Position numbers and translations under genes: made by a program. A stretch of DNA of 14,527 bases from Thermodesulfovibrio sp. (GTDB taxonomy: Bacteria; Nitrospirota; Thermodesulfovibrionia; Thermodesulfovibrionales; JdFR-85): assembly GCA_027050975.1 (NCBI GenBank), contig JALUAR010000120.1:1-14527 (forward strand), given 5' to 3'. Below are positions 6,587 through 14,418 of the stretch, in pieces (the stretch's first letter is position 1; the number at the start of each line of letters is the position of its first letter). Under the pieces are notes generated by a model, which saw only the letters and a program-made list of their open reading frames with translations, was not told the origin of the DNA and did not search any database.

Positions 6587-7354
6587 ATGCCAAAGCCGAT
6601 AAAGAAGCGAGTCAGGAAAAAGGGAGTTACCGAAGAGGAGGTTCTCTCGCTTTTCGAAATATTTATTAATTATTACAACAACAATAAACGTTTTGTGCAT
6701 CTCCTTCTTGCCGGCTTTATAAGTTTAATTGTAATAATAGCTCTTGGTATCTTTTATATGAAAAGCAGGGCAAAGGAGGCCGTTGCCCTTGAGTATGAAG
6801 GATATAAACTTTACCAGAAACTGTATGAAGCAGCTGACCGTCCAGAGGCTGAGGTTCTTCAGGAGGCCATTGACAAACTGCAGAAGGCATACAAGAAGAA
6901 GGCCTCGCCTACCTCTCTTTTTTATATTGCCCAGATACAGATAAAACAGGGAAAAAAGGATGAGGCATTAAAAACCCTACAGAAGTTTACGAAGAAGTTT
7001 TCCGACAATAAGGATCTACTGCCTCTGGCATATTACAGGATAGCAATGCTGCAGCTTGAGGAAGGCAAAAAAGATGAGGCACTGAAAACACTCGACACCA
7101 TGTACAACCTTGCTTCTCCATACTTTAAGGACCTTGCCCTGTATGAGGCAGCCCGCATCCTGGAAAGCATGGGCAAAAAGGAAGAGGCAGAGAGAAAATA
7201 TGGTTTAATAGTTCAGAAGTTCCCTACATCACCATTTGCATCAGTAGCAAAGGCAAAGACAAAAAAGGAAGAGAAGCAGGATAAACAGAAAGAGTCCGAA
7301 ACGAAAGAAGAAAAGCAACAAAGCAAATCCTCTGAGGAAACGAAAAAGAAATAG
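6587..7354 (+). CDS. Membrane-anchored tetratricopeptide (TPR) protein
   Basis: This 255-aa protein has a very basic N-terminus (KPIKKRVRKK), one membrane helix (about 36-57), TPR repeats (about 66-215) and a long Lys/Glu/Gln-rich hydrophilic tail (222-255). Repeat signatures include SLFYIAQIQIKQGKKDEALK (110-129), AYYRIAMLQLEEGKKDEALK (148-167) and YEAARILESMGKKEEAERKY (186-205). The basic N-terminus predicts N-in topology, which puts the TPR domain in the periplasm. The layout resembles YfgM, the SecYEG/BepA-linked protein of E. coli (TPR_21-type family), but similarity by eye is only architectural. It is the last gene of the plus operon and ends 3 bp from the convergent glycosyltransferase gene. 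Binding partners are unknown. Confidence 0.75.
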   Translation: MPKPIKKRVRKKGVTEEEVLSLFEIFINYYNNNKRFVHLLLAGFISLIVIIALGIFYMKSRAKEAVALEYEGYKLYQKLYEAADRPEAEVLQEAIDKLQKAYKKKASPTSLFYIAQIQIKQGKKDEALKTLQKFTKKFSDNKDLLPLAYYRIAMLQLEEGKKDEALKTLDTMYNLASPYFKDLALYEAARILESMGKKEEAERKYGLIVQKFPTSPFASVAKAKTKKEEKQDKQKESETKEEKQQSKSSEETKKK

Positions 7355-7356
7355 AG

Positions 7357-7372
7357 ATTACCCAGTGGTAAT
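7357..7372 (-). terminator. Possible weak terminator hairpin at the convergent gene ends
   Basis: ATTACC-CAGT-GGTAAT is a perfect 6-bp stem with a 4-base loop, covering the stop codon of the minus-strand glycosyltransferase. Read on the minus strand it is followed by CTCTATTTCTTTTTCG, moderately T-rich because it is antisense to the Lys-rich tail of the TPR gene. On the plus strand no T tract follows. The stem is short and AT-rich, so the call is weak. Confidence 0.3.
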
Positions 7373-8485
7373 GGATTCATAGAGTTCGGTCATTTTCCGG
7401 ATGTGGTTTTCAAAGGAAAACTCCTTGGCACGGTTTCTTGCCGCCCTGCCCATATCCTCTCTGATCTCTTTATCCATCAGATACTCGATCCTTTCCGCTA
7501 TTTTTTTGACAGCCTCGGGCTGTTCAACCACAAAGCCCTGGACACCATTTTCTATAATCTCGGCAGCACCGCTCAGTTTTGTTGTAATAACGGGCAGGCC
7601 ACTGGCAAGTGCCTCAAGATGGACATTTCCAAAGGGTTCGTAAATTGTGGGAAAGACAAATATATCCGCTGCTGCATAGTATTTATGAATATCCTTTTGA
7701 GGGCCACAAAAAATCACTCTCTGTTTTTTTACATATCTCTTTAATGAAGCTCCATTGCCTTTTCCAACTACCAGCAGAGTCAATTCCCTGGGAATCATCT
7801 CTAACGCCTCAATCAGATACCTGAGCCCTTTGCGTTCAAAACCCGAGCCTACGAACAATACAACAAACTCATCATCTCCGATTCCGTATCTTGCTCTTAG
7901 CTCCTTCCCAAAGAGCGCCCTGTTGCGGGGATGAAAACGGTCTAAATCAACGCCATTATAGATAACAACAATATCCTTTTCATCAACCTCGTAATGCTCC
8001 AGGATATTTCTTTTTACAAGCTCTGATATGGCTATAATCTTTTTATACCTGTGACCATTGAATATCAGTCTCTCCAGGGAGAGAATCAACCAGTGGTAAG
8101 GGTTCAGCAGGGTTAACAGTTTTAAAACCAAACCGCTTCTTTTAAGCCTCTGTTTTAACCATTCCCTGTGGCAGCCGTCACCTGCCCTGTAAATATCCTG
8201 AAATAGTGTTTTGTCATGGCTCTGAATAATGTCAAATTCTGTTCTCCTGTTTTTAATTATCAGATAGGACAGCAGGGCAAAACTCAGGTCCCTTATAAAG
8301 GAGTTGAAGTTAATTGCCGGTATCCTGTGGAAATGAAGATTCTCCATTCTGTTGTCGCACTGCCACTTTATTGCAAAGATATGAACCTCATGGCCCCGGA
8401 GAGTAAGGTTTTTGATAAGACTCTGTGAAAACCCCTCGGAGCCTCCGTGAAAGGTGTATTTTTTTCTAAGTATCGCTATCTTCAT
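7358..8485 (-). CDS. GT4 glycosyltransferase, WaaG-like (LPS core type)
   Basis: This 375-aa GT-B retaining glycosyltransferase probably adds a sugar from a nucleotide donor to a lipid-linked glycan at the inner face of the inner membrane. Seen: N-terminal MKIAILRKKYTFHGGSEGF with the acceptor-side GG (14-15), the RAGDGCHREWL segment (100-110) resembling the AADVCYAE region of E. coli WaaG, VGSGFERKGL (212-221), and the donor-binding EX7E motif EPFGNVHLE (283-291). I start at the ATG at 8485, not the upstream in-frame ATG at 8527, because the family opens with MKIAI and AGGTG precedes it. It overlaps the ligase gene by 20 bp and is the last gene of the glycan operon. The sugar specificity cannot be read. 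Confidence 0.87.
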   Translation of the reverse strand: MKIAILRKKYTFHGGSEGFSQSLIKNLTLRGHEVHIFAIKWQCDNRMENLHFHRIPAINFNSFIRDLSFALLSYLIIKNRRTEFDIIQSHDKTLFQDIYRAGDGCHREWLKQRLKRSGLVLKLLTLLNPYHWLILSLERLIFNGHRYKKIIAISELVKRNILEHYEVDEKDIVVIYNGVDLDRFHPRNRALFGKELRARYGIGDDEFVVLFVGSGFERKGLRYLIEALEMIPRELTLLVVGKGNGASLKRYVKKQRVIFCGPQKDIHKYYAAADIFVFPTIYEPFGNVHLEALASGLPVITTKLSGAAEIIENGVQGFVVEQPEAVKKIAERIEYLMDKEIREDMGRAARNRAKEFSFENHIRKMTELYESITTG

Positions 8486-9686
8486 CGAGCACCTTTGCTG
8501 CCATGCCAATGCCGAGGACAACGGCAAAATGCTTTAGTCTGAAGTCTGCCACAAGGGCATTAAGAATGTAGTTACCAACAAGCACCGAGGAAATCGCCAC
8601 AAGCACGTAGTTCCTTATGCCTGTATCTGCACCTGCTGCCCTGTAAAAACTTCTTATGGAATAAAGAATTAAAAAGAGATAAGGCAGAAGACCGATTATA
8701 CCCTGGTGAAAAAGCACCCTTAAAAAGGTGTTATGGGTGCCTATCGGAGGTGGTTTGTACTGAGTGGATTCATACGGTTCATTCTGTTGAAAGATCCTGT
8801 TACCGTAGCCCCACCCCATCAGTGGCCTCTCTTTTATGGCATGCATGGCCGGAATCCAGGCCAGTGTGCGATTGTTGAAGGACTTAATGTCCGATACCGT
8901 GTTAATTATCCGTTCTCTCAAAAACGGAGATACTTTCCAGGAGGCTGCTCCCAGCAGGAAAACGGTTATCATAAAAATGGCAATAGCCTTCCCAAGGTTA
9001 TAACCTCTCTGTTTTGACAGATATAAGAGCCACATCAGTACAATTGCAAAGAAACCTATATATCCTCCTCTGGAGGTGCTCAAAATCAGTGCCACCACGG
9101 TATAGACAAGAGAGCCCGCTATCAGAACCTTCATGCTCCTCTTCTTCGATATGAAAAAAAGCACAAAAAGAAAGGGATGAAAGGTGTTCAGATACCGGGC
9201 AAACTTGTTATGCCAGGCATGCATCAGGGGGGTGTCAGGCTTCAGCATATCTATATCGTGAAAAATGTAACTGTAATATCCTATTGTTACCATTACAACC
9301 GCCATCAAGGAGCATACATATGTGAGCCTTAGAAGCCTCTTTTTATCGGACATGACCGTTGCAAACATCGGAAACAGTAGAGCAGCCTTGATAGGGTCTC
9401 CCTTCAGTTCTGCCAGTGAGTAGGCAGGGTCAATGGAAAAGATGGCGGAAAGAAGGATGGTAAATAAAAAGACACCATAAAGAATGGTCTCAGGCTCCCT
9501 GAAGAATCTGAATCCTCTATGTTTTAATGTAACAAGCCATAAAGCACCGCCTCCAAAAATGAGGATATTTCTAACACCCTCACCCTTGGTAAGAAACATG
9601 AATACAAGATAAAGATACAGGAAGTATTCAAGGCATTGATCAAGGATGACAAATATTTTCGATGGACTGTTTTCCTTTGGTCTCAT
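8466..9686 (-). CDS. O-antigen ligase / Wzy-C family membrane protein
   Basis: This 406-aa polytopic inner-membrane protein has about 11-12 hydrophobic segments. Ligases of this family (WaaL) move undecaprenyl-linked O-antigen onto lipid A-core in the periplasm; polymerases (Wzy) share the fold. Seen: STSRGGYIGF (203-212) with the conserved Arg-Gly, and a large loop between about residues 250 and 325. That loop ends in PIGTHNTFLRVLFHQGIIG (314-332), whose histidine (H318) matches the conserved catalytic-region His of the family. GWGYGN (291-296) is also typical. It overlaps the GT9 gene by 4 bp (ATGA) and the WaaG-like gene by 20 bp. Ligase versus polymerase cannot be decided from sequence alone, but the company of LPS-core enzymes favours ligase. 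Confidence 0.85.
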   Translation of the reverse strand: MRPKENSPSKIFVILDQCLEYFLYLYLVFMFLTKGEGVRNILIFGGGALWLVTLKHRGFRFFREPETILYGVFLFTILLSAIFSIDPAYSLAELKGDPIKAALLFPMFATVMSDKKRLLRLTYVCSLMAVVMVTIGYYSYIFHDIDMLKPDTPLMHAWHNKFARYLNTFHPFLFVLFFISKKRSMKVLIAGSLVYTVVALILSTSRGGYIGFFAIVLMWLLYLSKQRGYNLGKAIAIFMITVFLLGAASWKVSPFLRERIINTVSDIKSFNNRTLAWIPAMHAIKERPLMGWGYGNRIFQQNEPYESTQYKPPPIGTHNTFLRVLFHQGIIGLLPYLFLILYSIRSFYRAAGADTGIRNYVLVAISSVLVGNYILNALVADFRLKHFAVVLGIGMAAKVLDEDSDT

Positions 9687-10756
9687 CCCTTATGCTCTCT
9701 CCTTTGCAGATGTTCGGCATCTTTAAAAACAAGCGCCTCCACAGCCTTTCGCACACTTTCTGTCTCCAGCTCCTTAATGCAACGGTAGTCATACCTACAA
9801 TCCCTTCCTTTACATTTACTGCATCTTTCTGCTCCTCTCAGCACCACGGACCTTCTTCCCAGAGGACCCCAGCGATTCTCGTTAGCAGGACCGAAAAGAC
9901 CGATAACAGGCAACCCTGTGGCTGCGGCAAGATGAAGAGGACCACTATCATTGCCAATGTAAGCAAGGGAAAGCCTGAAGAGGGCCATCAACTCTCCCAG
10001 AGATAATTTGTTAGCAAGGCTGAAAGCATGGTTTCTCATCATGGACTGTACAGCCTGCACATTTTCAATATCAGAACCTCCTCCTATCAAAAAGACCTTG
10101 AAGCCTTCGTCAACAAGCCAGTCTGCAATCTCAGCAAATCGTGCCAGAGGCCACTGTTTGTAGATTTTACCAGCTCCAGGGTGAATGCAGACAAAAGGCT
10201 CCTTTGCGTTGTTTACTCCCATGTCACGAAGCTTCTCTTCAATAGAACTGAGTTTCTGCCAAGAGACAGGAAGAGAGAAATCTATCTCTTTAACAGTCAG
10301 TCCGACGGAAGATGATATCTCCAGATAACTCCACACCCTGTGTCTGTCAGGTGTAATCCTTATCTTTTTGCTGTAGAGATAAGGCCGCTCTGCCGAGGCA
10401 CTTCCGATCCTTACCGCTGCTCCGGACAGATATGCAAATGTAGCTGAGGCCTGTCTTCCCTCTAAGTCTATTGCCATCTCGGGTCTGATATTTCTTATCC
10501 TTTTTATAAACTCACTGTAAGCAAAAAAACGCCTCAGTGCTGGCATGCTTTTAAATTGTCTGCGAGGGAAAAGAATCAGATGATCACTGTCAATAAACGT
10601 TTCTACAATCTCTTTATATGCGCTGTCGATTATGAGATAGAACGGTCTGTCAGAAAAAAAATCCTTCAAAGCCTTTATCGCAGGTATAGAAACAACAAGA
10701 TTACCCATATGTTTGTCGGTCATAATAACAAGAATGCTCTTCTTATCAGAGGACAT
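9683..10756 (-). CDS. GT9 family glycosyltransferase (heptosyltransferase-like)
   Basis: This 357-aa enzyme of the ADP-heptose:LPS heptosyltransferase family (WaaC/WaaF/WaaQ/RfaF type) would transfer heptose to the LPS inner core at the cytoplasmic face. Seen: an N-terminal ILVIMTDKHMGNLVVSIPAI (8-27), the HPGAGKIYKQWP motif (192-203) and the donor-site GNDSGPLHLAAATGLPVIGL (268-287). It then has FGPANENRWGP (288-298) and a cysteine group CX2CX4CX5C (C312, C315, C320, C326) found in many GT9 proteins. The ATG at 10756 overlaps the CgeB-like gene by 11 bp and has GGAG ten bases upstream. Heptose as substrate is inferred from family and neighbours. Confidence 0.9.
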   Translation of the reverse strand: MSSDKKSILVIMTDKHMGNLVVSIPAIKALKDFFSDRPFYLIIDSAYKEIVETFIDSDHLILFPRRQFKSMPALRRFFAYSEFIKRIRNIRPEMAIDLEGRQASATFAYLSGAAVRIGSASAERPYLYSKKIRITPDRHRVWSYLEISSSVGLTVKEIDFSLPVSWQKLSSIEEKLRDMGVNNAKEPFVCIHPGAGKIYKQWPLARFAEIADWLVDEGFKVFLIGGGSDIENVQAVQSMMRNHAFSLANKLSLGELMALFRLSLAYIGNDSGPLHLAAATGLPVIGLFGPANENRWGPLGRRSVVLRGAERCSKCKGRDCRYDYRCIKELETESVRKAVEALVFKDAEHLQRREHKG

Positions 10757-11729
10757 CTTTTAGTATCTCCAGCATCCTTTTTATTCTTGCCTCGTAGGTA
10801 TGCTCTTTCAGTACACGCTGCCTGCCCGAAGCAGCAATCCTTTCACGGAGTGAGTCGTTCCGGAGGTAATATCTTATCATATCCACCATCTCATCTTCAT
10901 CCCGAAAGGTGACGATCTCCTTGCCCGGCTCAAGGAACTCCTCAATTCCCTCAACATACTGGCACATATAAAAGGCACCGCAGCCTACAGCCGTATACAT
11001 GCGTGCACTCATGGATTTCCGTATATGAGGCATGGAGTCAAAGGCAAGAAAAATCTTTGAAAGCCTTGCCACCTTTGCATACTCCTGTCCCCAGACGAAT
11101 CTGCCTCCGTATGCTCTGCCAAGCCTGCCCAGGATCAACCCGATTGTGGAGAGTTTTCTCGGAATCCTCGGGCCCCACCATTTAAGCTGAAACCCCTCTT
11201 TGAGCACCCTGTTAAGGTATCTTCTGCGCGTCAGATATTGAGGCTTTGATCCGAGGTTACCCACAAAGGTTACCTCTGAGGAGTACAGTCTGATATCTTC
11301 CGGAGTAATGCTCTCTAATTTAAAAAAAGAGGGTTCGAACCCCTGAGAGAGAAAAAAGACCCTTGGATTAAACTTTTTGAACTCATCAACAAGCCCCTCT
11401 GACATTGTAAAAAAGACATCCGCAACCTCCACAAAGGGAGGTAACCACTCCGGAATTACCGGATCAATATACCACTGAACAGGATGAACTCCCCTGGCTT
11501 TAACCTCTTGAAGCCATTCCGGCCTCAGTCCGTAATCCTTGATGTACAGCAGAACATCGGGCTGAAACTTCTCAACCATTGTCATCAATGCCTCGTAGGG
11601 GTTATCAGCAGTCATGGTATCAAGGATCTCCGTCTGGATGCCATTCAGTTCAAACCCCTTCATCATGTAAAAGCCGGGGTTCCAGGGATTACGAAAGTCC
11701 GCTGCTATTAATACCTTAGTGATCTTCAC
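10746..11729 (-). CDS. CgeB-like glycosyltransferase
   Basis: This 327-aa protein has the layout of the CgeB/Glyco_trans_1_2 family, first named from a Bacillus spore-coat gene but common in Gram-negative glycan clusters. Seen: a Rossmann-type start KVLIAADFRNPWNPGF (5-20), VQWYIDP (84-90), FFLSQGFEPSFF (125-136), VTFVGNLGSKPQYL (153-166), and the C-terminal signature SARMYTAVGCGAF (241-253) followed by IEEFLEPGKEIV (262-273). The start is GTG (11729-11727) with GAGG six bases upstream, overlapping the GT4 gene by 14 bp. It probably adds a sugar to the same glycan as its neighbours; donor and acceptor are unknown. Confidence 0.83.
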   Translation of the reverse strand: MKITKVLIAADFRNPWNPGFYMMKGFELNGIQTEILDTMTADNPYEALMTMVEKFQPDVLLYIKDYGLRPEWLQEVKARGVHPVQWYIDPVIPEWLPPFVEVADVFFTMSEGLVDEFKKFNPRVFFLSQGFEPSFFKLESITPEDIRLYSSEVTFVGNLGSKPQYLTRRRYLNRVLKEGFQLKWWGPRIPRKLSTIGLILGRLGRAYGGRFVWGQEYAKVARLSKIFLAFDSMPHIRKSMSARMYTAVGCGAFYMCQYVEGIEEFLEPGKEIVTFRDEDEMVDMIRYYLRNDSLRERIAASGRQRVLKEHTYEARIKRMLEILKDVL

Positions 11730-12864
11730 CTGTTACCTCATTTATCAATTTCTTCAGTCTCTTTGCTACTGCATTTATACTGTAATGCTCAATGCACCTT
11801 TGACGAGCCCTTTCACCCATCTGCTTTGCCTCGTCAGGATGCTCAAGCAGATACTCTATTGCTTTCCTTAACTGCGCAGAACTGCCAGGCTCAACTACCG
11901 TTCCGCAATCCTTCAGGATCTCCGGAATATCTGAAACCCTTGTGGAGATTATTGGTTTTGCCATGGCCATGGCATCAAAGAGTTTTGAAGGGATCTGCCC
12001 TGCTGTATCCGTGGTGGCTCTTTGCGGTATAACAACCACATCCGCAGCCATCAGATATTTCGGCACATCCTCAATCGGTACCCTGCCAATCAACAGAACA
12101 GAATCTCCTCCCAACTGTTTCAATCGTCTCTCGTATTCACTCTCTGGATCGGCTCCCACTATTGCCATTTTTAAGTCCTGCCGCTTAATCATAAGAACGG
12201 CTTCAAGGGCATCCTCCACACCTTTGTGTTCACGAGGCGTACCAAGAAACATAACAATCCTGTAACTGTCCCATCCGAGATTCTTTTTAATCTCTTCGGC
12301 ATTGAAACGGTTCGGATTGAGATAATCCGTATCCTTTGCATGAGGGATAATCTCCCCTCCGTATCTATCTCTGAGGAAAGATGATACGGTGGTTACGGAA
12401 TCTGCATATCTGATAAACTTCTGCATAAGCCAGGTCCAGAAAAATCCGTTTGGGTTTGTCACATGAATCAACTGAACAGCACGGCTTAAAATGGGTTTTC
12501 TAAGATAGAAACCAACCTCCCAGTCGTCTATATCAAGCAGTAACGGTCTTTTATGAAAAAAACTCTTTAAAAGGCCAAAACCGAAACTGGTAAATCTGGG
12601 TTTAACCGCATAAATAATGTCTGCATCTATCTCCTTCAGGATAGAGGGCAGTTTAAAAAGCAGTAATGGAAGCCTCTTGTAAGGAAGTTCCCTGATCGGC
12701 ACATCGGCGTTCTTCAACGGTTCCCATATACTGCTCTTTCTGGATGGCCCCAGAATCTCCACATCATAATCCTTTGACAACGCCTTTGCAAGTATGTAAG
12801 CTCTACCGAGGGAGTTATCGGAGATATCAAAATTCAGAATGGCTATCCTCTTTCTCTCAGACAT
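11716..12864 (-). CDS. GT4-type glycosyltransferase with atypical donor motif
   Basis: This 382-aa GT-B glycosyltransferase starts MSERKRIAILNF and has AAGGA just upstream of the ATG. Seen: an acidic DIDDWE (111-116) in the N-terminal domain, FLGTPREHKGVEDALEA (206-222) with the phosphate-binding Arg/Lys, AADVVVIPQ (273-281), and GQIPSKLFDAMAMAKPII (289-306). In place of the usual EX7E motif it has threonines and an Asp, similar to the GxIPxKLFE version seen in WbuB-like GT4 enzymes. It overlaps GT2 by 8 bp and the CgeB-like gene by 14 bp. A role in making the same LPS or surface glycan follows from context; its sugar cannot be named. Confidence 0.87.
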   Translation of the reverse strand: MSERKRIAILNFDISDNSLGRAYILAKALSKDYDVEILGPSRKSSIWEPLKNADVPIRELPYKRLPLLLFKLPSILKEIDADIIYAVKPRFTSFGFGLLKSFFHKRPLLLDIDDWEVGFYLRKPILSRAVQLIHVTNPNGFFWTWLMQKFIRYADSVTTVSSFLRDRYGGEIIPHAKDTDYLNPNRFNAEEIKKNLGWDSYRIVMFLGTPREHKGVEDALEAVLMIKRQDLKMAIVGADPESEYERRLKQLGGDSVLLIGRVPIEDVPKYLMAADVVVIPQRATTDTAGQIPSKLFDAMAMAKPIISTRVSDIPEILKDCGTVVEPGSSAQLRKAIEYLLEHPDEAKQMGERARQRCIEHYSINAVAKRLKKLINEVTGEDH

Positions 12865-13627
12865 ACTTCCTTAACCAATCTACAAATCTCTCACCTATAG
12901 TTCTTACATCAACAGGAAGCTCTCTATGCCATCTCTTCAGGAAGACCTCTTTCATTCTTGCTCTGAGTTCATTGTCTTTCTGTATCTTTATCAGTGATCT
13001 TGTACTACCGCCTTTGTGTGTGAAGGGGATATTTATAACATAGTTTTTGAAGCCTGCTGTCAGGGCCCTCAGGGAGATATCCTTGTCATAGTAATGCATA
13101 ACATAGTCAGGATCAAAGCCTCCTATCTTTTCAAAGACATCCTTTTTTAAGGCCATAAAGAGCCCATCGATTACAGCAACCTCAACATACTCCTTTTGCA
13201 GATTGGCCTCGTTAAGCTTTGCATGTACAATCCCCCGGCCCATATAACTGCCGTCCTTCCTTATCCTCTTTGCACCGTAAAGCCCGACAACACCAGCCTC
13301 GGGATGTTCATTAAAAAAGCCGATTATTCTCTCCGGCCAGCTACTGTCATGGATTATAACATCATTATGCATGAACACGACTGTCTCATATTTCGCAAAG
13401 GTCGCACCCTGGTTAAATGCCTTTACAAGCCCCAGGTTTTCCCTGTTAAGACAACAGCGGAAATTAGCCTTTAACTGTCTGAGATATTCTACCGTTCCGT
13501 CGGTAGAGCCATTGTCTATGAAGACAAACTCTACCTTGTCAAAGGGGATACTCTGCAGAGAGTAAACAAGCTCCTTCGTAATATCCAACTTATTAAAACA
13601 TGGAACAATTACGCTTACCCCTTCCAT
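12857..13627 (-). CDS. GT2 family glycosyltransferase
   Basis: This 256-aa single-domain GT-A inverting glycosyltransferase has no membrane segment. Seen: VSVIVPCFNKLDIT (4-17), the nucleotide-binding FIDNGSTDGT (36-45), NRENLGLVKAFNQGA (61-75), the metal-site region FMHND (85-89) where most relatives have DxD, GGFDPDYVMHYYDKDIS (169-185) holding the catalytic-base acidic pair, and HKGGST (204-209). This is the rhamnosyltransferase/WbbL-like subgroup pattern, but the sugar is not fixed by it. It overlaps the kinase gene by 13 bp and has AGAGG upstream of its ATG. It acts at the cytoplasmic side together with the other glycosyltransferases of the operon. Confidence 0.88.
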   Translation of the reverse strand: MEGVSVIVPCFNKLDITKELVYSLQSIPFDKVEFVFIDNGSTDGTVEYLRQLKANFRCCLNRENLGLVKAFNQGATFAKYETVVFMHNDVIIHDSSWPERIIGFFNEHPEAGVVGLYGAKRIRKDGSYMGRGIVHAKLNEANLQKEYVEVAVIDGLFMALKKDVFEKIGGFDPDYVMHYYDKDISLRALTAGFKNYVINIPFTHKGGSTRSLIKIQKDNELRARMKEVFLKRWHRELPVDVRTIGERFVDWLRKYV

Positions 13628-14418
13628 GCCCGATACCTCTTCTCCGTAAACATCATTATTTGATCCTTTATTGTTTCTGGCTCCAGCCCCATCTCTTCTG
13701 TATATCTTTTCAGAAACAGAGATTTCAGTTCTTTTTCCAACGGCAGGGCAGGGTGATTCAACCCGGCAAGGTTTCGTGCCATCTCAGAAGGCCTTAGTCT
13801 GCCTCTGAATTTGACAGAATCCAAATCTATAAACTCCACATCCCGTTCTGTGATATAGATATGCCCCAGGTGAAGGTCTCCGAAATAGACTCCGCTTTTA
13901 TGAGCAAGAAGCATCTCATTCAATACCATCTCTAATACTTCTCTCTGATTTATCTTCTCAAAAGGTGTCTTTTTTCTGATAAAAATATCATACAGTGAGT
14001 CTCCCCGAGCCTGTTTCGTAAAAATCAGAGATTTGTTCTTTCCCTTTATATAACACCAGCCAAGGGGCTCGGGTGTTTGGAGTCCGATGCTCTGAAACCT
14101 TCTGGTTATCAGATAAGTCCTTAATGCCCGCGGTCTGAGCCGCTCTCTTATCCTGTCCTTCCACTTCAGTGCATGATATATCTTTACATACCAGGCACCT
14201 TCAGCCCCAACCTTTCTGAGCACCGTGGTAGACATAACCGTTGGAATAAGTTCGTATCCGACCTTCTGAAAAATGCTTTTTAATCTATCATTCTCTCCTC
14301 TTACAGGAATCCATAGCTCCGGCTCTTTTTCTCCTGCATCAAGAATCTGCTCAACCTCCTTGATGTATGTTTCTGAAACAAACTCTCCTTTAAATCTTTC
14401 GGACGAGTAGAGAATCAT
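13615..14418 (-). CDS. WaaP/Kdo-kinase-like lipopolysaccharide kinase
   Basis: This 267-aa protein has a protein-kinase-like fold of the LPS kinase group (WaaP/RfaP, KdkA), which phosphorylates heptose or Kdo of the LPS inner core using ATP. Seen: a 70-aa N-terminal segment without clear match, a VKIY strand with the likely ATP-binding lysine K79, TKQARGDSL (134-142) as hinge region, the catalytic loop GVYFGDLHLGHIYI (176-189) with D181, and the metal site FIDLDSVKF (196-204). The loop ends in His where protein kinases have Asn, as it does in WaaP. The ATG overlaps the upstream TGA (ATGA), with AAGGAGAG before it. The target sugar is inferred, not shown. A eukaryotic-like kinase of another substrate is less likely in this context. 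Confidence 0.83.
   Translation of the reverse strand: MILYSSERFKGEFVSETYIKEVEQILDAGEKEPELWIPVRGENDRLKSIFQKVGYELIPTVMSTTVLRKVGAEGAWYVKIYHALKWKDRIRERLRPRALRTYLITRRFQSIGLQTPEPLGWCYIKGKNKSLIFTKQARGDSLYDIFIRKKTPFEKINQREVLEMVLNEMLLAHKSGVYFGDLHLGHIYITERDVEFIDLDSVKFRGRLRPSEMARNLAGLNHPALPLEKELKSLFLKRYTEEMGLEPETIKDQIMMFTEKRYRAWKG

Noticed and set aside
8486..8527. 14-residue N-terminal extension of the WaaG-like glycosyltransferase
   Set aside because: It lies fully inside the ligase gene, adds no family residues, and MKIAI at 8485 with AGGTG upstream is the typical start.
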